DNA from: an uncultured Clostridia bacterium
GTDB lineage: Bacteria; Bacillota; Clostridia; Christensenellales; CAG-138
Direction of reading: 5' to 3'
DNA: 5,098 nt
NCBI GenBank assembly: GCA_946183765.1
Contig: CAMHDC010000118.1
Span: 1-5,098, forward strand
Below, piece after piece: positions 1-5,098 of the stretch. A model generated the notes under the pieces. It was not told the DNA's origin, ran no database searches, and worked only from the letters and a program-made list of their open reading frames with translations. Every line of letters begins with the position of its first letter. The stretch's first letter is position 1. A program made the position numbers and the translations under genes.

Positions 1-2
1 CT

Positions 3-479
3 ATGAAGATCGCCATCGGCAGCGACAAGTCCGGCTTTGCAGCCAAGGAGGCCGTGAAAGCGTACCTTTCGGAGGCAGGGATCGCCTTCGACGATCTGGG
101 CACCACCGATCTGGACGCGGTGCACCCCTACTATCAGGTGGCCAGCGAGGTGGCCCCCCTGGTCCAAAACGGCACCTATGAGAAGGCCATCCTGATCTGC
201 GGCACCGGCGCAGGCATGAGCGTGGTGGCCAACAAGTATAAGGGCGTCTACGCCGTGGCCTGCGAGGGCGTCTATTCCGCCAAGATGGCCCGGGCCATCA
301 ACAACGCCAACGTCCTCTGCATGGGCGGCTGGATCGTGGGGCCGGAGATGGCCGTGGAGATGGTGAAGACCTTCCTCGCCACCGCCTGGTGCCAGGATCT
401 GGAGGACTGGCGGGCCGTGAATATGCACAAGTTCGCCGCCAGGGTCAGCGCCATCGAGGACGAGATCTATGGGAAATGA
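3..479 (+). CDS. RpiB/LacA/LacB-family sugar isomerase with altered active site
   Basis: A 158-residue cytosolic aldose-ketose isomerase of the RpiB/LacAB fold, close to the usual family length (E. coli RpiB is 149). Seen: N-terminal MKIAIGSD strand and turn, the catalytic-cysteine loop ILICGTGAG (Cys66, residues 63-71), ANKYKG (76-81), NANVLCMGG (101-109) and VGPEMA (112-117). Family members use the Cys as base to move a proton between C1 and C2 of an open-chain sugar phosphate. Odd points: the usual SDHAGF reads SDKSGF, so the phosphate-binding His is Lys9. The ring-opening His of the REHND-type motif (His99 in E. coli) is Ile99. The C-terminal phosphate-binding arginines cannot be placed with certainty; Arg137 and Arg147 are candidates. 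Ordinary ribose-5-phosphate isomerase is therefore unlikely; a tetrose-like or non-phosphorylated acidic substrate is possible. ATG at 3 matches the family start, but its ribosome binding site lies outside the window. The end overlaps the next gene by 11 nt. Confidence 0.9.
   Translation: MKIAIGSDKSGFAAKEAVKAYLSEAGIAFDDLGTTDLDAVHPYYQVASEVAPLVQNGTYEKAILICGTGAGMSVVANKYKGVYAVACEGVYSAKMARAINNANVLCMGGWIVGPEMAVEMVKTFLATAWCQDLEDWRAVNMHKFAARVSAIEDEIYGK
456..460 (+). promoter_or_regulatory. Ribosome binding site for the alcohol dehydrogenase gene
   Basis: GAGGA lies 8 nt before the ATG at 469, inside the end of the isomerase gene. It supports that start even though it makes an 11-nt overlap, and suggests translational coupling of the two genes. 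Confidence 0.6.
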
Positions 480-1566
480 GTTTCTCTATCGCCAGCCGGT
501 AGTCATCCGCTTCGGCTGGGGCAAGATCGCCGAGCTGGGGGACGTGCTGAAGGAGCAGGGGGCGGACCGCTGCCTGGTGGTCTGCGACCGGTTCCTGCGG
601 GACCGGGTGGAAGCGCTGCGGCAGGAGATCCCCGAGATCGCCGCAATTTTCTCCGAGGTGGAGGAGAATCCTCAGCTTTCCGGCGTGGAAGGCGCGGTGA
701 AGCTGATCCGGGAAAACAAGGTCAACGCGGTCGTGGGCATGGGCGGCGGCAGCACCATGGACACGGCCAAGTTCGCCGCGGCCATCGCCCTGGGGGACGG
801 CGAAGCCATCGGGTATTTCCGGGGCGAAAGGCCCTTCCCGGCGGAACGGCTGCCCATGATCGCTGTGCCCACCACCGCCGGCACCGGGAGCGAAGTGACC
901 CAGGTGTCCGTCATCAGCTGCGGCAAGGAGAAGAAGACCATCAACAACCCGGTCTTCATGCCCAGGGCCGCCCTGATCGATCCGGCCCTCACCGAGACCG
1001 TGCCGCCCCGGACCACCATGAACACGGGTCTGGACGCCATGGCCCACGCCCTGGAGGGGTACTGGAGCAAAAACCATCAGCCCGTCTCCGATCTGATGGC
1101 CGTGGAGGCCGTGCGCCTGGTCCTCAACAACCTGGAGACGGCCTATAAGGACGGTCACGACAGGACGGCCCGGGAGAACATGGCCCTGGCGGCCCTGCTG
1201 GGGGGCCTGAGCTTCGCCCTGCCCAAGACCGCAGGGAGCCACGCCTGCAGCTACCCTCTTTCCGAGGACTATCATCTGCCCCACGGAGAGGCCTGCGCCT
1301 TCACGCTGGACAGCTTCGTTCGCATCAACGCCGACGACCGGCTGGAGGAGCTCTGCCGCCGGGCGGGCCTTTCCGGCACGGCGGAGCTTGGCGAGCGCAT
1401 CCGCGCACTCAAACAGCTGGGCGGCCTTAGGACCCGGCTTTCCGATCTGGGGGACGTGGACATGGACAAGCTCTGCCATGACTGCGCCGTCCATCCCCTG
1501 ATGAACAACAACCCAGTGAAGATGGACGAAGCCGCCCTTAGGCAGATGTTCGAAGGGCTCCGATGA
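469..1566 (+). CDS. Iron-type (group III) alcohol dehydrogenase, likely reductase of a small acidic aldehyde
   Basis: A 365-residue NAD(P)H-dependent, metal-requiring alcohol dehydrogenase, slightly shorter than the usual ~380. Seen: an N-terminal nucleotide-binding half with GGGS (92-95) followed by MDTAK, the family signature TTAGTGSEVT (135-144), then the metal-binding half. Metal ligands are all present: Asp189 and His193 in GLDAMAHALE, His258 in GSHACSYPL, His272 in LPHGEACA. The stretches HALEGYWSKN...PVSD (193-208) and SHACSYPLSEDYHLPHG (257-273) resemble, from memory, the phosphonoacetaldehyde-reductase-like branch, which also includes sulfoacetaldehyde reductases (TauF type), more than butanol or propanediol dehydrogenases. 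The likely job is NADH-driven reduction of a C2 or C3 aldehyde from the same pathway, regenerating NAD+ in an anaerobe. Family membership is secure; the substrate is inferred. Its TGA shares 4 nt with the ATG of the transporter gene. Confidence 0.93.
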   Translation: MGNEFLYRQPVVIRFGWGKIAELGDVLKEQGADRCLVVCDRFLRDRVEALRQEIPEIAAIFSEVEENPQLSGVEGAVKLIRENKVNAVVGMGGGSTMDTAKFAAAIALGDGEAIGYFRGERPFPAERLPMIAVPTTAGTGSEVTQVSVISCGKEKKTINNPVFMPRAALIDPALTETVPPRTTMNTGLDAMAHALEGYWSKNHQPVSDLMAVEAVRLVLNNLETAYKDGHDRTARENMALAALLGGLSFALPKTAGSHACSYPLSEDYHLPHGEACAFTLDSFVRINADDRLEELCRRAGLSGTAELGERIRALKQLGGLRTRLSDLGDVDMDKLCHDCAVHPLMNNNPVKMDEAALRQMFEGLR

Positions 1567-2471
1567 ATACGAAGCTCCGGGACGGGGCCATGATCGCCGG
1601 CATGGTGGTGGCCTGGTCCATATTCTATGCCGTCAGCAAGCATATGGTGGACGCCACGGGCTCCCCCTTCGCGGCGGGGTTCCTGCTGCGCATGGGCGCC
1701 CTGGCGTTTTTGACCGTTCAGCTGGCGGCGGACGGCCATTTCAGGGCCCTGTTCCATCAGGGCAGGGCGGCGGTGATCCTGGTGATCATCGGCGTGTTCG
1801 GCTTTTTGCTGGACCTGTTCGCCAACCTGGGGTATGCGGGCGGCACCCTCAGCACGGGTACGGCCCTGCTCAAGACCGACGTGCTCATGGTGAACCTCAT
1901 CACCGTGGCGGTGTACCATAAGCGGCTGTACCTCTCCGACTGGCTGGGGAGCCTTATCATGCTGTTGGGCGTGCTGCTGGTGCTGGGCCTGGATTTTCGT
2001 TCCTTCGCCTTTCGGCCCGCGGATCTGTTCTTCCTCCTGAGTGCCCTGTGCGTCACGGTGAACGCCTTCCTCATCAAAGCGGCCCAGGAGAAGCACGGCC
2101 GGGACACCGACAGCATCTCCTACTACAACAACTTCACGGTCCTGGTCCTCTTCGCCGTCTTCGCTCTGGCGCGGGGGGACCTGCAGGCCCTTAAGCCGTC
2201 GGCCATCCCTCACTTCTGGGGGCTGGTGGCGTTGGGGGGCCTGGCTCAGACCTGCATCTACTTTTTCTACTATCGGAATCTGAAGCGCCACGAGGTGTGG
2301 GTGGTGAAGCTGTGGCTGCTGCTCATGCCCGTGGTCAGCTGCCTGATCGGCGTGCTGTTCCTCCATGAGGTGCTGACGGTGAAGAAGGTCCTGGGCGTCC
2401 TGGTGGTGCTCCTGGGGGCCGCCGTCATTCTGCTTCGGGGGAAGCTGAACCAACGAAAAACGGAGGCGTAA
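1563..2471 (+). CDS. DMT-superfamily (EamA-like) ten-helix membrane transporter
   Basis: A 302-residue integral membrane protein, the usual length for a drug/metabolite transporter with two EamA repeats. Hydrophobic segments are visible at roughly 8-28, 35-54, 69-89, 94-118, 124-143, 153-172, 186-204, 217-237, 247-266 and 272-292, giving ten helices. Helix 4 carries the polar STGTALLKTD stretch (98-106). Helix 9 has the proline-bearing MPVVSCLIGVLFLHE (255-269) and helix 10 ends at LLRGK, both typical of EamA C-terminal repeats. The tail is basic and short. The family includes exporters and importers of amino acids, sugar phosphates and small metabolites, so sequence alone does not give the cargo. 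The ATGA overlap with the dehydrogenase gene suggests it handles the same pathway, perhaps exporting the alcohol product or importing the substrate. A weak GAAGGG at 1552-1557 could be its ribosome binding site. Confidence 0.88.
   Translation: MNTKLRDGAMIAGMVVAWSIFYAVSKHMVDATGSPFAAGFLLRMGALAFLTVQLAADGHFRALFHQGRAAVILVIIGVFGFLLDLFANLGYAGGTLSTGTALLKTDVLMVNLITVAVYHKRLYLSDWLGSLIMLLGVLLVLGLDFRSFAFRPADLFFLLSALCVTVNAFLIKAAQEKHGRDTDSISYYNNFTVLVLFAVFALARGDLQALKPSAIPHFWGLVALGGLAQTCIYFFYYRNLKRHEVWVVKLWLLLMPVVSCLIGVLFLHEVLTVKKVLGVLVVLLGAAVILLRGKLNQRKTEA
2462..2466 (+). promoter_or_regulatory. Ribosome binding site for the DUF4867-like gene
   Basis: GGAGG sits 7 nt before the ATG at 2474, within the last codons of the transporter gene. 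It favours ATG 2474 over the in-frame ATG two codons later at 2480. Confidence 0.7.
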
Positions 2472-2473
2472 CC

Positions 2474-3145
2474 ATGGATATGCTTGCTTTTTTGCGGGAG
2501 AAGAATCCCGGCCTGCCCCTGTACTCGGTCCACGATCCGGCCTTCGCCCCCTACGGGCGGGTGCTGCCCCTGACGGACCCCGCTTCCCTGCGGGCGGCCA
2601 TGGCGCAGACGAGGATACCCGAGACGGGGAACAGCTACGTGGCCTCGGACCCCGCCCTGGAGGCCACGGCGGACGTCCGGCGCTTGGCTGATACGGTCTA
2701 CGGCGGCATGGCCGTCCAGACCGGCTGCTGCAACGGCCGCGGCTTCACCCTGAACGCGGAGGAGTACCACAAGTGCTCCGAGGTGAACTACTCCACCACG
2801 GGCCTGGTGCTGCTCCTGGCGCTCCCTTCAAACGTCCGTGACCGGAAGCTGGACGCTTCCGCCGTAGTGGGCTTCTATCTGCCCCCGGAGACCCTGGTGG
2901 AGATCCATCCCCTGGTGCTCCACTTCGCCCCCTGCCGCGTATCGCCGGAGGGCTTCAACTGCCTGGTGGTCCTGACGCGGGGCACCAACGCGCCCCTCGA
3001 GCGTGTGGACCCCCGAGCCCCGGGGGAGGAAGGGCTCCTTTGGATGCGGAACAAGTGGCTTTTGTGCCATAAGGATTCCCCTCAGGCCCAAAAGGGGGCC
3101 TTCGTGGGCATCACCGGCGAAAACCTGACCCTTTCCATCGAATAA
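2474..3145 (+). CDS. DUF4867-like cupin-fold protein of unknown function
   Basis: A 223-residue soluble protein with no signal peptide or membrane segment. It resembles, from memory, the DUF4867 family of Firmicutes, often seen near carbohydrate genes; no biochemical role is known to me. Seen: QTGCCNG (82-88), LNAEEYHKCSEVN (93-105), a hydrophobic strand LVLLLALP (111-118), FYLPPETLVEIHP (134-146), LHFAPC (149-154), FNCLVVLTRGTN (161-172) and WMRNKWLLCHKDS (190-202). The pattern of YH...E followed later by a strand, a P-containing turn and LH is cupin-like. His99, Glu103 and His150 are candidate metal ligands (inference). It is rich in Cys (85, 86, 101, 154, 163, 198). As the last gene of the catabolic run, 2 nt after the transporter stop, it probably acts on a pathway sugar or acid, for example as isomerase, mutarotase or lyase, or serves as a sensor. 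Family assignment is moderately confident; function is unknown. Confidence 0.85.
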   Translation: MDMLAFLREKNPGLPLYSVHDPAFAPYGRVLPLTDPASLRAAMAQTRIPETGNSYVASDPALEATADVRRLADTVYGGMAVQTGCCNGRGFTLNAEEYHKCSEVNYSTTGLVLLLALPSNVRDRKLDASAVVGFYLPPETLVEIHPLVLHFAPCRVSPEGFNCLVVLTRGTNAPLERVDPRAPGEEGLLWMRNKWLLCHKDSPQAQKGAFVGITGENLTLSIE

Positions 3146-3149
3146 GGGC

Positions 3150-3178
3150 TTGTGACCGGCGGCGAATCATAGTATAAT
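3150..3178 (+). promoter_or_regulatory. Sigma-A-type promoter for the prmA operon
   Basis: The -35 box TTGTGA (3150-3155, 4 of 6 matches to TTGACA) is separated by 17 nt from a perfect TATAAT (3173-3178). The predicted transcript start is near 3185, leaving a leader of about 33 nt before prmA. It lies in the only AT-rich intergenic gap (3146-3217). No GC-rich hairpin followed by a T run was found in the gap, so read-through from the upstream operon is also possible. Confidence 0.75.
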
Positions 3179-3193
3179 ATTTTGTTACAAAAT
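3179..3193 (+). repeat. 15-bp palindrome over the predicted prmA transcription start (possible operator)
   Basis: ATTTTGT-T-ACAAAAT is a perfect inverted repeat with 7-nt arms around one central base, starting right after the -10 box. A dimeric repressor bound here would block RNA polymerase. The site is too short and AT-rich to act as a terminator. A partial third half-site, ATTTGT, occurs at 3210-3215 between the ribosome binding site and the start codon. The regulator is unknown. Confidence 0.45.
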
Positions 3194-3203
3194 CAGAGAA
3201 AGC

Positions 3204-3208
3204 GGGAG
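3204..3208 (+). promoter_or_regulatory. Ribosome binding site deciding the prmA start
   Basis: GGGAG is 9 nt before the ATG at 3218. An in-frame TTG at 3182 lies upstream of the predicted transcript start near 3185 and has no such site, so ATG 3218 is the start. Confidence 0.75.
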
Positions 3209-3217
3209 AATTTGTCC

Positions 3218-4183
3218 ATGAAATGGCTGGAGATCAGCGTCTATACCACCGACGAGGGCCTGGACTACGTGTGCGCCGCCCTGGACGGGGCCGGCATCAC
3301 GGGCCAGAGCATCGAGGAGAGCCGGACCGCCGCGGCGGCCTTCCTCAGGGAGAGCGTGCTCTACTGGGATTTCGCCGACATGGACAAGATCGGCACGGAC
3401 CGGCCCTGTGTGAAGGGGTACGTGGCGGACTGCCCGGAGAACTACGAGAAGGTGGAGGCCGCCAAGGAAGCCGTGGCCCGGCTGAATACCCTGGACCTGG
3501 GCGTGGATTTGGGTTCCCTGGCCGTCACCGTCCGCACCGTGGACGAGGAGGATTGGGCCAACAACTGGAAGCAGTACTATAAGCCCCTCCTGATCGGGAA
3601 GCGGCTGCTGGTGCTCCCCTGCTGGGAGCAGAAGCCCGAGACGGACCGGGTGGTCCTGAAGCTGGACCCCGGCATGGCCTTCGGCACCGGCGCCCACCAC
3701 ACCACCCGCATGTGCCTGGAGTTTTTGGAGCGGGTCATGGAGCCCGGCCTCGATATGCTGGACATGGGCTGCGGCAGCGGGATCCTCTCCATCGCCGCAA
3801 GGCTCCTGGGCGCCCGGCGGGCCGTGGCCGTGGACATCGACCCCATTGCGGAGACTGTGGCCCGGGACAACGCCGACATGAACGGCCTCTCTCAGGATGG
3901 ATATGAAATTTACATCGGCAACCTCCTGGACGATGAAGCCCTGCGCAACAAAATCGGCGGCCCCTATCCCGTGGTGGCGGCGAACATCGTGGCGGACGTG
4001 ATCATCGGCCTTGCGCCCTACGCCAGGACCGTGGTCGCCCCCGGCGGCTGGTTCATCGTCTCCGGCATCATCGACGATCGGGCGGCGGAAACGGAAGAGA
4101 AGCTGAAGCAGGCGGGCTTCGAGGTCACCGAGGTGGTCTCCTCCGACTGCTGGTACGCCATGCTGTGCAGGAACCCCGCATGA
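3218..4183 (+). CDS. prmA: Ribosomal protein L11 methyltransferase PrmA
   Basis: A 321-residue SAM-dependent class I methyltransferase that methylates ribosomal protein L11 on lysines and the N-terminus; length is normal for the family. Seen: the N-terminal L11-recognition domain beginning MKWLEISVYT (1-10, the canonical Firmicutes PrmA start), and a linker with EEDWANNWKQYYKP (110-123). Next comes the family signature DPGMAFGTGAHHTTR (150-164), then the SAM-binding glycine loop LDMGCGSGILSIAA (181-194). The acidic end of the next strand is VAVDIDP (203-209). The catalytic-region motif is VAANIVADVI (253-262), the ANI form of the NPPY-like motif, and SGII (282-285) follows. All key motifs are intact. 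It heads the prmA-rsmE-mtaB block and overlaps rsmE by the ATGA at 4180-4183. A housekeeping but usually non-essential ribosome modification enzyme. Confidence 0.97.
   Translation: MKWLEISVYTTDEGLDYVCAALDGAGITGQSIEESRTAAAAFLRESVLYWDFADMDKIGTDRPCVKGYVADCPENYEKVEAAKEAVARLNTLDLGVDLGSLAVTVRTVDEEDWANNWKQYYKPLLIGKRLLVLPCWEQKPETDRVVLKLDPGMAFGTGAHHTTRMCLEFLERVMEPGLDMLDMGCGSGILSIAARLLGARRAVAVDIDPIAETVARDNADMNGLSQDGYEIYIGNLLDDEALRNKIGGPYPVVAANIVADVIIGLAPYARTVVAPGGWFIVSGIIDDRAAETEEKLKQAGFEVTEVVSSDCWYAMLCRNPA
4169..4172 (+). promoter_or_regulatory. Ribosome binding site deciding the rsmE start
   Basis: AGGA is 7 nt before ATG 4180. An in-frame GTG at 4165 would add five residues before the canonical MNRFF start and has no well-placed site, so ATG 4180 is preferred. 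Confidence 0.6.
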
Positions 4184-4896
4184 ACCGCTTTTTCGTCAAC
4201 GACATAGGTCCCGATGGGGCCGTCATCGCCGGGGAGGATCTAAAGCACCTCGCCTCGGTGCTGCGCCTGAAGAAGGGGGATCACGTGATGCTCTCCGACG
4301 GCAAGGGCTCCGAATGCGAGGGGGAGATCGACCGGGTGGAGCCGGGCCGGGCCCGGGTGAAGACCGGTTCCTGGCGGCCCTGCGTTTCCGAGCCCCATCA
4401 CAAGCTCACCCTGTTCCAGTGCCTGCCCAAGGCGGGGAAGATGGAGACCATCATCCAAAAGTGCACGGAGCTGGGCATGAACGCCCTCGTGCCCACCCTC
4501 AGCGCCCGGTGCGTAATCCAGCCCGGCCGGGATTTCGACAAGAAGCTCCAACGGTATCGGAAGGTGGCCCGGGAGGCCGCCATGCAGAGCCATCGGGGTC
4601 TGATCCCCGAGGTGCTGTCCTTGGTGGAGCTGAAGAAGGCGGACCTTTCCATCTTCGACACGATCTACGTGGCCTATGAGGGGGAGAGGGAGCAGAGCCT
4701 GAAAAATGTCATGGTTGACCGCCCCGGCCGCCGCATCGCCCTGTTCGTGGGGCCCGAGGGTGGGTTCGAGGCGGATGAGGTCGAAAACCTTTTGAAGAAG
4801 GGCGCGAAGGCGGTGTCCCTGGGGCCCCGCATCCTCAGGACCGAGACCGCGGGCATGGCCATGTGCGCCGAGATATTGTTCGAATTGGGAGAATAG
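4180..4896 (+). CDS. rsmE: 16S rRNA (uracil-1498-N3)-methyltransferase RsmE
   Basis: A 238-residue SPOUT-family methyltransferase that makes m3U at position 1498 of 16S rRNA in the 30S subunit, using SAM. Seen: the N-terminal PUA-like RNA-binding domain with MNRFFV (1-6) and HLASVLRLKKGD (23-34). The SPOUT domain carries KMETIIQKCTELGM (87-100), where the family typically has IQKATELG, and LSARCVIQPG (107-116). It continues with REAAMQSHRGLIPEV (131-145), the SAM-pocket loop FVGPEGGF (189-196), and the knot motif VSLGPRILRTETA (212-224). All hallmark motifs are intact and the length is normal. It is translationally coupled to prmA by a 4-nt overlap and followed after 4 nt by mtaB, a common order in Firmicutes. 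Confidence 0.97.
   Translation: MNRFFVNDIGPDGAVIAGEDLKHLASVLRLKKGDHVMLSDGKGSECEGEIDRVEPGRARVKTGSWRPCVSEPHHKLTLFQCLPKAGKMETIIQKCTELGMNALVPTLSARCVIQPGRDFDKKLQRYRKVAREAAMQSHRGLIPEVLSLVELKKADLSIFDTIYVAYEGEREQSLKNVMVDRPGRRIALFVGPEGGFEADEVENLLKKGAKAVSLGPRILRTETAGMAMCAEILFELGE
4887..4891 (+). promoter_or_regulatory. Ribosome binding site for mtaB
   Basis: GGGAG, inside the last codons of rsmE, lies 9 nt before the ATG at 4901. Confidence 0.65.
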
Positions 4897-4900
4897 GCCC

Positions 4901-5098
4901 ATGAGAGTATCGTTTTACACTCTGGGCTGCAAGGTGAACCACTACGAGACCGCGGCCATGGCGGAGCTGTTCACGGCGGCGGGCCATACCGTGGTGGACT
5001 TTTCGGAGCCGGCGGACGCCTGCATCGTCAACACCTGCACGGTGACGGCGGTGGCGGACCAGAAGTCCCGGCAGATGCTTTCCCGGGCCCACGCCCAG
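4901..5098 (+). CDS. mtaB: tRNA t6A37 methylthiotransferase MtaB, N-terminal part (cut by window end)
   Basis: The first 66 codons of a radical-SAM methylthiotransferase that turns t6A37 into ms2t6A37 in ANN-decoding tRNAs; the full protein is usually about 430-450 residues. Seen: the start of the UPF0004/MTTase N-terminal domain with FYTLGCKVNHYET (5-17) and CIVNTCTVTAVADQKSRQ (41-58). Cys10 and Cys46 are the first two of the three cysteines expected to hold the auxiliary 4Fe-4S cluster; Cys41 is an additional one. The third ligand, the radical-SAM CxxxCxxC and the TRAM domain lie beyond the window. TLGCKVN followed by YE is the MtaB form, rather than the MiaB or RimO form, and the position after rsmE agrees. 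The reading frame runs open through the last base. Confidence 0.94.
   Translation, partial: MRVSFYTLGCKVNHYETAAMAELFTAAGHTVVDFSEPADACIVNTCTVTAVADQKSRQMLSRAHAQ

Noticed and set aside
445..1494. A 349-codon open frame on the - strand opposite the dehydrogenase
   Set aside because: Its product is a low-complexity mix rich in Gly, His, Gln and Arg with no family motif, and the + strand has an intact enzyme with all metal ligands. It is a by-product of GC-rich codon use.
1272..2453. A 393-codon open frame on the - strand spanning the dehydrogenase end and the transporter
   Set aside because: Very rich in Gln, His and Glu, crosses two well-supported + strand genes, and has no recognisable domain.
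3085..3100. GGCCC...GGGCC hairpin near the end of the DUF4867-like gene as a terminator
   Set aside because: It has only a 5-bp stem, lies inside the coding sequence, and no T run follows.
3182..3217. Upstream TTG start for prmA at 3182, adding 12 residues
   Set aside because: It lies at or before the predicted transcript start, has no ribosome binding site, and PrmA proteins begin at MKWLE.
3146..3217. CIRCE heat-shock operator expected if prmA were linked to dnaK-dnaJ
   Set aside because: No TTAGCACTC-type inverted repeat is present; the palindrome here is of a different sequence.
4165..4179. GTG start for rsmE at 4165
   Set aside because: ATG 4180 has AGGA at 7 nt, gives the canonical MNRFF start and the usual ATGA overlap.
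4347..4356. CCGGGCCCGG palindrome inside rsmE
   Set aside because: Explained by Gly/Ala/Arg/Pro-rich GC codons; no regulatory context.

Overview
The window is GC-rich, tightly packed DNA with every supported gene on the + strand. The order prmA-rsmE-mtaB, the Shine-Dalgarno sites, the 4-nt ATGA overlaps and a DUF4867-type protein point to a bacterium of the Firmicutes (Bacillota). The high GC suggests a gut-type clostridium such as an Oscillospiraceae-like lineage. The taxon is an inference from style and gene order and was not tested.

Left part (3-3145): four closely spaced genes that look like the end of one catabolic operon whose start lies outside the window. They encode an RpiB/LacA/LacB-family sugar isomerase with altered active-site residues, an iron-type alcohol dehydrogenase, a ten-helix DMT/EamA-type transporter and a cupin-like protein resembling DUF4867. 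The first two genes overlap by 11 nt, the next two by 4 nt, and the fourth starts 2 nt after the third stops. The layout suggests one pathway: isomerise a short sugar or sugar-like acid, reduce an aldehyde to an alcohol, and move substrate or product across the membrane.

Middle (3146-3217): the only real intergenic gap, about 70 bases and AT-rich. It holds a good sigma-A-type promoter (TTGTGA, 17-nt spacer, TATAAT), followed at once by a 15-bp palindrome over the predicted transcription start. There is no recognisable terminator for the left operon.

Right part (3218-5098): the conserved translation-modification block prmA (ribosomal protein L11 methyltransferase), rsmE (16S rRNA U1498 methyltransferase) and the first 66 codons of mtaB (tRNA methylthiotransferase, cut by the window end). 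In many Firmicutes this block follows dnaK-dnaJ; here it follows the catabolic operon and has its own promoter.

Most interesting idea: the left operon may be the tail of a sulfoquinovose sulfo-transketolase-type pathway, or a related one for another C4/C2 acid. The isomerase has lost the residues that open a sugar ring and bind phosphate, and the dehydrogenase resembles enzymes that reduce phosphonoacetaldehyde or sulfoacetaldehyde. This is a hypothesis; the diagnostic transketolase and glycosidase genes are not visible here.
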